Below are positions 1 to 5,139 of a DNA stretch of 10,890 nt, one piece after another. The position numbers and the translations under genes are program-made. The first letter of the stretch is position 1, and each line of letters begins with the position of its first letter. Source of the stretch: Paracoccaceae bacterium (GTDB taxonomy: Bacteria; Pseudomonadota; Alphaproteobacteria; Rhodobacterales; Rhodobacteraceae); assembly GCA_020832725.1 (NCBI GenBank), contig JAFIEC010000226.1:1-10890 (forward strand). Reading direction: 5' to 3'. The notes beneath the pieces are model-generated. The model saw only the letters and a list, made by a program, of their open reading frames with translations, was not told the origin of the DNA and ran no database searches.

Positions 1-102
1 GCCGACGGCCTCATGTACGCCGCAAAGGCCCAGGGCCGCGGGGTCCTCCTCCAGGAACACTGGTCGGGTGAGCGCGAGGCTGGCCGACACCCCCGTCCCA
101 CG
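1..102 (+). CDS. C-terminal end of a GGDEF (diguanylate cyclase) protein, 5' partial
   Basis: Frame 1 from the first base reads ADGLMYAAKAQGRGVLLQ and then a short polar tail. This matches the last helix and strand of GGDEF domains, where ADxALYxAKxxGRN is the usual ending, so the missing upstream part probably makes cyclic di-GMP. Nothing can be said about sensor domains or the GGEEF active site, which lie outside the window. No stop codon appears before the C-rich tract at 103. The open frame runs on through it as poly-proline to a stop at 289-291, deep inside the opposing acetyltransferase gene. I infer that the true stop lies in or is obscured by the C-rich tract. The family call rests on about 18 residues. 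Confidence 0.6.
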
Positions 103-193
103 CCCCCCCCCCCCCCCCCCCCCGACACCCCCCCCCCCCCCCCCCGCCCCCCCCGCCCGGCCGCCCCCCCCCCCCCCCGCCCCCCCCCCCCCC
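103..193. repeat. Poly-C (poly-G on the minus strand) low-complexity tract
   Basis: 82 of 91 bases are C on the plus strand, with uninterrupted runs at 103-123 (21), 128-145 (18), 147-154 (8), 164-178 (15) and 180-193 (14). The tract fills exactly the space between the end of the GGDEF reading frame and the acetyltransferase stop at 196-198, so two genes converge on it. The minus strand could form G-quadruplexes. It could also be a sequencing or assembly artefact, since poly-G is a known dark-signal error of two-colour sequencing and tends to appear where a strong terminator hairpin blocks reads. The sequence alone cannot decide, but an artefact replacing a convergent terminator is my preferred reading. 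Confidence 0.9.
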
Positions 194-195
194 TT

Positions 196-762
196 TCAAT
201 CGTGGAGGCGCTGAAGATCGATGTCATGGCGCAGGACGATCTGCCGCCGCTCCTGGCGGACGGGCGAGAAGCCCTGCTTCTGGTAGAGTGACAGCGCCCG
301 GGGATGATCCAGGGTGCAGGTGTTGACGGTCAGGCGGGTCATGCCGGGCATGTCCCAGGCCGACAGGATCGCGGTGCGCAGCAGGAAACTGCCCAGCCCC
401 TGGCCAAGGGCCTCGGGCACCAGCCCGAAATAGGCGAGGTTGCACTGGCCCGGCTCCTGTGCATCGAGCACGAACATCCCGTTGGGCCAGCCCTGCCGCA
501 TGAGGGTGTAGAGCCGCACTTCGGGGGCGGCGAGCCATGACTCCAGTTCGTCGCGCGGCCGCTCGATCTGGTCGATCCAGTGATGCGGATGCCCGACCGC
601 CGAATACAGCGACAGGAAATACCACGCAGGCGGTGCCTCGGCCACCAGCAGGGTCGCCGGAGCGCCCAGCGGCTGGGACGGCCAGCCATTCGCAGGGCGC
701 TCCGTCATCTCGAGGAAGGTGACGATATAGTCGACCGTCTCGCCGGCGCGGGCACGTGTCAT
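196..762 (-). CDS. GNAT family N-acetyltransferase
   Basis: The 188-residue protein has the GNAT core in order. A beta-strand and pyrophosphate-binding loop, YFGLVPEALGQGLGSFLL (about 111-128), gives the Q/R-x-x-G-x-G acetyl-CoA motif as LGQGLG. It is followed by NTCTLDHPRALSLYQKQGF (about 147-165), the usual motif B with the tyrosine that often acts as general acid. It should transfer an acetyl group from acetyl-CoA to an amine, but the substrate is not readable. It starts 10 bases after the sseA stop, so it is probably the last gene of the smpB-orf94-sseA operon. The ribosome site is weak, which fits translation coupled to sseA. The TGA stop is 3 bases from the poly-C tract, so the last residues deserve caution. 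Confidence 0.85.
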   Translation of the reverse strand: MTRARAGETVDYIVTFLEMTERPANGWPSQPLGAPATLLVAEAPPAWYFLSLYSAVGHPHHWIDQIERPRDELESWLAAPEVRLYTLMRQGWPNGMFVLDAQEPGQCNLAYFGLVPEALGQGLGSFLLRTAILSAWDMPGMTRLTVNTCTLDHPRALSLYQKQGFSPVRQERRQIVLRHDIDLQRLHD

Positions 763-772
763 GGCAGGGCGC

Positions 773-1624
773 TCATCCGGTCGCCACCTTCAGATCGCCA
801 TACATGCCCCATTCGGCCCAGGACCCGTCATAGAGCGCATGATCCCTGTGGCCGATCCGCTCCAGCGCCAGCGACAGGATCGCAGCCGACACGCCAGAGC
901 CGCAGGTGGTGATCACCGGGCGCGACAGGTTCACGCCCGCAGCCTCGAAGGCCGCGCGCAGTTCGTCGGGCGCCTTCATGGTCCCGTCCTCGTTCACCAG
1001 CTCCCGGTAATGGAGGTTCCGCGCGCCGGGAATATGGCCCGCCCGCAGGCCGGGACGCGGCTCCGGCTCCTCGCCGCGAAAGCGCGCGGGCGAGCGGGAA
1101 TCGACGATCTCGGCCAGCCCAAGCTTGGAGGCGGCGGCGACCTGGGTGACGTCCCTGACCAGATGGGCCTGCCGCTGGACGGTGATGTGCCGGTCGCGCA
1201 TCAGCGGGGGGAGGTCTTCGGTGTCGCGCCCCTCGGCGATCCATTTGGGCAGGCCGCCATCCAGCACCGCCACATCCGTCTTGCCCATGAGCCGGAAGGT
1301 CCACCACACCCGGGGCGCCGAGAACACGCCCGCCCCGTCATAGACAACGACCTGATGCCCATCGCCCACGCCCATGGCGCGCATCCGGCTGATGAACTTC
1401 TCGGGCGGCGGCGCCATATGCGGCAGGTCCGATCTTGTGTCGGATATGTCGTCGATGTCGAAATAGCGCGCGCCGGGAATATGGGCCGCGTCATATTCGG
1501 CCCGGGGGTCGCGGCCGGCGTCGGGCAGATACCACGATGCATCCAGGATCCGCAGGTCCGGGTCGTTCAGATGGCGGGCCAGCCACTCGGTGCTCACCAG
1601 CGTTCCGGGATCGCTCTGGTCCAT
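773..1624 (-). CDS. sseA: 3-mercaptopyruvate sulfurtransferase (SseA, tandem rhodanese)
   Basis: The 283-residue protein has two rhodanese domains. The inactive N-terminal one (about 8-130) carries DASWYLP and AEYDAAHIPGARYFD. The catalytic C-terminal one (about 165-280) carries VDSRSPARF and AGHIPGARNL, with the active-site loop CGSGVSA around Cys241. CGSGV(T/S)A is the mercaptopyruvate form; thiosulfate rhodaneses usually have CRKGV. The enzyme takes sulfur from 3-mercaptopyruvate to its cysteine as a persulfide and passes it to thiols or cyanide in the cytoplasm. The ATG at 1622-1624 is chosen over an in-frame start 51 bases upstream because AGGAGG stands 7 bases before it (1632-1637) and because family proteins begin near this point. 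It lies 63 bases after the small membrane-protein gene and 10 before the GNAT gene. Confidence 0.95.
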   Translation of the reverse strand: MDQSDPGTLVSTEWLARHLNDPDLRILDASWYLPDAGRDPRAEYDAAHIPGARYFDIDDISDTRSDLPHMAPPPEKFISRMRAMGVGDGHQVVVYDGAGVFSAPRVWWTFRLMGKTDVAVLDGGLPKWIAEGRDTEDLPPLMRDRHITVQRQAHLVRDVTQVAAASKLGLAEIVDSRSPARFRGEEPEPRPGLRAGHIPGARNLHYRELVNEDGTMKAPDELRAAFEAAGVNLSRPVITTCGSGVSAAILSLALERIGHRDHALYDGSWAEWGMYGDLKVATG

Positions 1625-1631
1625 GGCAGCC

Positions 1632-1637
1632 CCTCCT
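1632..1637 (-). promoter_or_regulatory. Ribosome binding site of sseA
   Basis: A perfect AGGAGG on the minus strand, 7 bases before the ATG at 1624. It fixes the sseA start and rules out the longer reading frame beginning at 1675. Confidence 0.8.
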
Positions 1638-1687
1638 TGCGCGCTTTCTCGTGCATATCCCTGCACCCGGGGCATATCAAGGCAGGC

Positions 1688-1972
1688 TCAGCGCGCGCGC
1701 CGGTCCAGAGCCGCGCCCCAGGCAAGAACCACCGCTGCGCCGCCGCCCCCCGCCGCCGCAAGGCCCAGCGGCCCCAGAAGCGGGCCCAGCCATGCCGGGC
1801 CAAGGGAAACGAGCACGCCCAGCGCCGCCCCCGCCCCCGCGCCCGCTGCCAGATCGCCCGCAAGCCCGATGTTGAAACGCGGCAGCAGCGCCGCAAGCGC
1901 CACGCCGCCCAGAGCGCCGGCACAGGCCAGCGCGGCGATCCAGCCCCGCGCCTCTGCCAGGACCTCGATCAT
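1688..1972 (-). CDS. Small hydrophobic membrane protein, unknown function
   Basis: The 94-residue protein is rich in Ala, Gly and Leu, with three likely membrane-spanning stretches: about 12-31 (WIAALACAGALGGVALAALL), about 40-60 (a glycine/alanine-rich stretch) and about 68-88. The end is basic (DRRAR). I do not recognise a family. The ATG at 1970-1972 lies 2 bases after the smpB stop, so translation is probably coupled to smpB. The same frame is open upstream to 2158 inside smpB, but that part is a shadow of smpB and is not used. Codon use is like its neighbours. It is followed 63 bases later by sseA. It may be an inner-membrane accessory protein, but no role is inferred beyond its place in the operon. 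Confidence 0.7.
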   Translation of the reverse strand: MIEVLAEARGWIAALACAGALGGVALAALLPRFNIGLAGDLAAGAGAGAALGVLVSLGPAWLGPLLGPLGLAAAGGGGAAVVLAWGAALDRRAR

Positions 1973-1974
1973 GC

Positions 1975-2445
1975 TCAGCCCTGATGGCGCAGCAGGCGCG
2001 CCTTTTCGCGGTTCCAGTCGCGCTTGCGTTCCGTCTCGCGCTTGTCGGCCAGCTTCTTGCCTCGGGCAATTCCGATCTTCATCTTGGCGATGCCACGCTC
2101 GTTGAAATACATCGACAGCGGCACCAGCGTCATGCCATCCCGCCGTGTGGCCTGCCACAGCCGGGCCAGCTCGCGCCGGGACACCAGAAGCTTGCGCCGA
2201 CGCCGCTCATCGTGGCCAAAGCGGGCCGCCTTGTCATAGGCGGGAATGTAGCCGTTGATCAGCCACAGCTCGCCATTTTCCACCGAGGCGTAGCTTTCCC
2301 CGATATTGGCCTGTCCCGCGCGCAGCGCCTTCACCTCCGAGCCCGCAAGCACGATCCCGCATTCAAGATCGTCCTCGATGGCATAGTTGAACCGCGCCTT
2401 GCGGTTTTCGGCGATGAGTCGCGAGTTGGGGTCTGATCTGCGCAT
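1975..2445 (-). CDS. smpB: SsrA-binding protein SmpB
   Basis: The 156-residue protein is of normal length for the family. It binds tmRNA and brings it to stalled ribosomes, so that the unfinished peptide is tagged for degradation and the ribosome released. Family signatures are all present: IAENRKARFNY at the start, GIVLAGSEVKALRAG (about 30-44), SYASVENGELWLIN (about 51-64), LVPLSMYFNERGIAK (about 107-121), and the basic tail GKKLADKRE...RDWNREKARLL that enters the mRNA channel. The ATG at 2443-2445 gives the usual SDPNSRLIAENR start; a longer in-frame start at 2484 would add 13 unrelated residues. The ribosome site is not obvious. The tmRNA gene ssrA is not in this window. Confidence 0.97.
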   Translation of the reverse strand: MRRSDPNSRLIAENRKARFNYAIEDDLECGIVLAGSEVKALRAGQANIGESYASVENGELWLINGYIPAYDKAARFGHDERRRRKLLVSRRELARLWQATRRDGMTLVPLSMYFNERGIAKMKIGIARGKKLADKRETERKRDWNREKARLLRHQG

Positions 2446-2494
2446 GGGCCGGGCATAATCCCGCGACGTTGGGCTGTCCAGCACGGCGAAGGAC

Positions 2495-2522
2495 GGCGCG
2501 CCCGGCCGGGCCGGAGCGCGCC
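2495..2522. terminator. GC-rich hairpin between wrbA and smpB
   Basis: GGCGCGC at 2495-2501 pairs with GCGCGCC at 2516-2522. Inside, CCGG at 2502-2505 pairs with CCGG at 2511-2514, leaving a 5-base loop and one bulged A. It starts 20 bases downstream of the wrbA stop and ends 50 bases before smpB, so it probably terminates wrbA. There is no T-tract on the minus strand, so it is not a textbook intrinsic terminator. A role as an RNA-stability element is also possible. Confidence 0.45.
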
Positions 2523-2541
2523 GCGTCTGGGCGGATGCGGT

Positions 2542-3135
2542 TCAGACCGCCAGCTTGCCCGCCATCGTCACCAGCCGGCGGGCCTGATGGGCGATCGCCG
2601 CCCGGGCGGCGTCTCCCAGGTCCTGGCCCTGGGTATGGCTGTAGCCATAGGGATTGCCGCCGGCTTCGAAAACCGACGGGTCAGTATAGCCCGGCGCCAC
2701 GATCACCGCGCCCCAGTGCATGAAGGTGGTGTACAGCCCCAGAAGCGTCGCTTCCTGCCCGCCATGGGGGTTCTGGGCCGAACTCATGGCGCTGACCGCC
2801 TTGTTCGCCAGCGCCCCGGCGAACCACTGCCCGCCAAGGGTGTCGATGAAGGCACGCATCTGGCTTGCGGCACCGCCGAAACGGGTGGGCGTGGAGAAGA
2901 GATAGGCATTGGCCCATTCCATGTCGGCCGGGGTCGCGGCCGGAAGGCTCTCTGCCTTGCCGACCTGTGCGGCCCAGGCCTCCTGAGCGGCCACGACCTC
3001 GTCGGGGGCGGTCTCGGCCACACGCAGAAGACGCACCTCCGCCCCGGCCGCGCGGGCGGCCTCGGCGGCGATCTCGGCCATCTGATGATTGGTGCCGTAG
3101 GTGGAGTAGAAAACGATTGCCAGTCTGACGCTCAT
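2542..3135 (-). CDS. wrbA: NAD(P)H:quinone oxidoreductase, WrbA type
   Basis: The 197-residue protein is a flavodoxin-like FMN protein of the WrbA (type IV quinone oxidoreductase) family, which reduces quinones by two electrons from NAD(P)H and so limits semiquinone and oxidative stress. The FMN phosphate loop is YSTYGTNHQMA (10-20). The second FMN loop is STPTRFGGAASQMRAFIDTLGGQW (81-104 region), and the WrbA-specific insertion NPHGGQEATLL is at 122-132. Length is normal. The start at 3133-3135 has AGGAGG 5 bases upstream (3141-3146) and gives the standard SVRLAIVFYS beginning; the open frame to 3219 has no such support. It stands between nadE and smpB with hairpins on both sides, so it may be its own transcription unit. 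Confidence 0.95.
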   Translation of the reverse strand: MSVRLAIVFYSTYGTNHQMAEIAAEAARAAGAEVRLLRVAETAPDEVVAAQEAWAAQVGKAESLPAATPADMEWANAYLFSTPTRFGGAASQMRAFIDTLGGQWFAGALANKAVSAMSSAQNPHGGQEATLLGLYTTFMHWGAVIVAPGYTDPSVFEAGGNPYGYSHTQGQDLGDAARAAIAHQARRLVTMAGKLAV

Positions 3136-3140
3136 GAAAG

Positions 3141-3146
3141 CCTCCT
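3141..3146 (-). promoter_or_regulatory. Ribosome binding site of wrbA
   Basis: AGGAGG on the minus strand, 5 bases before the ATG at 3135. It decides the start of wrbA. Confidence 0.8.
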
Positions 3147-3196
3147 GTTGCGGATGACCCTCAGCTATGCGCAGCCGAACCTGCGCACCATTGCCG

Positions 3197-3229
3197 CCCT
3201 GCGCGCACCTCCTGTGCACTGGCGCAGGG
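3197..3229. terminator. Large hairpin between nadE and wrbA
   Basis: CCCTGCGC at 3197-3204 pairs perfectly with GCGCAGGG at 3222-3229. Directly inside, GCAC at 3205-3208 pairs with GTGC at 3214-3217 over a 5-base loop, leaving a 4-base bulge on one side. It lies 15 bases after the nadE stop and 61 before the wrbA start. It probably ends or attenuates the nadE transcript, or forms part of the wrbA 5' leader. No T-tract follows on the minus strand, so the terminator label is tentative. Confidence 0.45.
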
Positions 3230-3244
3230 TGGGGTCGCTCAGCC

Positions 3245-4906
3245 TCAGCTGCCGTCGCGCCAGCGGTTGACGATGGGATAGCGCCGGTCCAGCCAGAAGG
3301 CGCGCGCGGTCAGCCGCGCCCCGGGTGCCGACTGGAAGCGCTTGTGTTCCGACGCATGCAGCAGCCCCTGCACCCGCTGCACGACTGCCCGCTCGTGCCC
3401 CTCGGCGACCAGGGTCGCGACGGGCACCTCCCGGTCCACGAGGCCCTCGAGGATCGCATCGAGGATCTCGTAGGGCGGCAGGCTGTCCTCGTCGCGCTGG
3501 TCGTCGCGCAACTCGGCCGAGGGCGGCTTGTCGATGACGCGGGGGGGGATGACCTCTCCTGCCGGGCCCAGCATCCAAGGCCGGTGATGGGTGTTGCGCC
3601 AGCGACAGGCCGCGAAGACGCGGGTCTTGTAGAGGTCCTTCAGCGGATTGTAGCCGCCCGCCATGTCGCCATAGATCGTGGCATAGCCCACCGCCACTTC
3701 CGACTTGTTGCCGGTGCTCAGAAGCATCTCTCCGAACTTGTTCGACAGTGCCATCAGCAGAAGCCCGCGCAGCCGGGACTGGATGTTTTCTTCGGTCAGG
3801 TCGGCCCCACGGCCCGCAAACAGCGGGGCCAGCGCCGCCTCGACCGCCGCCCTCGGCCCCTCGATCGGCACCGTGTCCAGCGCGCATCCCAGCCGGGACG
3901 CCACCGCAGCGGCATCCTCGTGGGAGGCAGGCGAGGTGTGGCGCGACGGCAGCAGGACGCAACGCAGCCGGTCCGGGCCAAGCGCATCAGCCGCGATCGC
4001 GGCCACGAGCGCCGAATCCACCCCGCCCGACAGGCCCAGAAGCGCCCGCTCGAAGCCCGACTTGGCCATGTAGTCGCGCAGGGCCAGCACCATGGCGTGG
4101 TAATCCTGTTCCTCCGCGCCGGGCAACGACGCAAGCGGCCCCTGCCCTGCCCGCCAGCCATCGGGGCCGCGGGTGAAATCCACATGGGCAAGCGCCTCCT
4201 CGAAGGCAGGAAGCTGAAGCGCCAGCGCGCCTCCCGGGTTGAGCACGAAGGAGCCGCCATCAAAGACCTGATCGTCCTGCCCGCCCACAAGGTTGAGATA
4301 GACCAGCGGCAGCCCCGTCTCCACCACCCGGGCCACCATCAGCGCGCTGCGCTGCGCGTGCTTGTCGCGGTGATGGGGCGAGCCGTTGGGCACAAGCAGG
4401 ATCTCCGCCCCGGTCTCGGCCAGGGTCTCGGTGACATCGTCGAACCAGGCATCCTCGCAGATCGGCGTGCCGATGCGCAGGCCCGCCACCGCATAGGGGC
4501 CCGAGACCGGGCCGGGCGCATAGAGCCGGCGCTCGTCGAAGACCTCGGAATTGGGCAGGTGGTGCTTGAACAGGCGCGCCACGACCTTGCCGCCGGCGAG
4601 CACATGCCACGCATTGTAGAGCCGCCCCCCCTCGCGCCAGGGCGCGCCGATGCCCAGCGCGGGGCCGGTCGCACAGGCACTGGCCAGGGCATCGAGCGCC
4701 GCCGCGACATCGTCCAGAAAGGCCGGATGGCGCACCAGATCCTGGGGCTGGTAGCCCGCCAGGAACATCTCGGGCAGCGCCACCATGTCCGCCCCTGCCG
4801 CGCGACCCGCCTCGTGGGCCCTGCGGGCCTGCGCGGCATTGCCCGCGATATCGCCGAGCACCGGGTTGAACTGCGCAAGCGTCAGTCGGAATTTGTCGGC
4901 AGGCAT
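3245..4906 (-). CDS. nadE: Glutamine-dependent NAD+ synthetase
   Basis: The 553-residue two-domain enzyme converts deamido-NAD, ATP and glutamine to NAD+ in the last step of NAD synthesis. The N-terminal nitrilase-fold glutaminase (about 6-250) shows the Glu-Lys-Cys triad as ALPEMF (Glu46), RLFKHHLPN (Lys114) and GTPICEDAWF (Cys150). The C-terminal synthetase (about 270-553) shows the PP-loop SGGVDS at 293-298, LSTGNKSEVAVGYATIYGDM (396-415 region) and NPLKDLYKT (420-428). The end, ERFQ/KRFQSAPGARLTARAFWLDRRYPIVNRWR-like, is typical of the alphaproteobacterial form. The ATG at 4904-4906 gives the normal KFRLTLAQFNPVLGD start, with a weak GGGAAG site before it. The in-frame extension to 5056 is unlike the family. 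It is divergent from the MORN gene. Confidence 0.97.
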   Translation of the reverse strand: MPADKFRLTLAQFNPVLGDIAGNAAQARRAHEAGRAAGADMVALPEMFLAGYQPQDLVRHPAFLDDVAAALDALASACATGPALGIGAPWREGGRLYNAWHVLAGGKVVARLFKHHLPNSEVFDERRLYAPGPVSGPYAVAGLRIGTPICEDAWFDDVTETLAETGAEILLVPNGSPHHRDKHAQRSALMVARVVETGLPLVYLNLVGGQDDQVFDGGSFVLNPGGALALQLPAFEEALAHVDFTRGPDGWRAGQGPLASLPGAEEQDYHAMVLALRDYMAKSGFERALLGLSGGVDSALVAAIAADALGPDRLRCVLLPSRHTSPASHEDAAAVASRLGCALDTVPIEGPRAAVEAALAPLFAGRGADLTEENIQSRLRGLLLMALSNKFGEMLLSTGNKSEVAVGYATIYGDMAGGYNPLKDLYKTRVFAACRWRNTHHRPWMLGPAGEVIPPRVIDKPPSAELRDDQRDEDSLPPYEILDAILEGLVDREVPVATLVAEGHERAVVQRVQGLLHASEHKRFQSAPGARLTARAFWLDRRYPIVNRWRDGS

Positions 4907-4987
4907 GGGCACTTCCCGGAGAGGCGCGAGGCGGCGGCAGGGGGGCGCCGCAGCGGGCCCCGCATCGGGGTGGAGGTGTAGCAGAAA

Positions 4988-5014
4988 CTTTCCCGCAGGA
5001 AAGCGCCCCGGGGC
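4988..5014. promoter_or_regulatory. Two adjacent inverted repeats in the nadE-MORN divergent region
   Basis: CTTTCC at 4988-4993 and GGAAAG at 4998-5003 form a dyad with a 4-base gap. One base later, GCCCCGGGGC at 5005-5014 is a 10-base palindrome followed by AAAAA. They sit 82-108 bases upstream of nadE and about 125-150 upstream of the MORN gene, where an operator could act on either. The rest of the 233-base gap (4907-5139) shows only GC-rich sequence and the candidate promoter listed next. Whether a regulator binds here is unknown. Confidence 0.35.
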
Positions 5015-5055
5015 AAAAAGCGGGCCGCGTCCGGGACACGGCGCGGCAAAAGGCA

Positions 5056-5084
5056 TTGTCAGGCATGGGACCAGCCCCTAGCTT
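5056..5084 (+). promoter_or_regulatory. Candidate sigma-70-type promoter of the MORN gene
   Basis: TTGTCA at 5056-5061 matches five of six bases of the -35 consensus. A 17-base spacer leads to TAGCTT at 5079-5084, a weak -10 box with three matches. Transcription would begin near 5091, about 50 bases before the ATG at 5140. Alphaproteobacterial promoters often keep a good TTG and a poor -10, which this resembles. Confidence 0.4.
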
Positions 5085-5139
5085 GGCCGCGGCGCGCGGG
5101 CTGAGACCGGGCGTCGCCGGGCACGGGCTGGGGGAGCGG

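Noticed and set aside
11..199. A glycine-rich minus-strand frame in the poly-C tract
   Set aside because: It is only the translation of the homopolymer and has no gene-like content.
761..1984. A 407-codon plus-strand frame opposite sseA and the small membrane gene
   Set aside because: sseA is complete on the minus strand with its active site; this frame is a GC-rich shadow.
3167..4981. A 604-codon plus-strand frame opposite nadE
   Set aside because: nadE has both catalytic domains intact on the minus strand; the opposite frame is a low-complexity shadow rich in Arg, Gly and His.
5056..5139. Upstream starts (TTG 5056, ATG 5065) for the MORN protein
   Set aside because: They would put 25 to 28 residues before the signal peptide and lack a ribosome site, and they overlap the candidate promoter.
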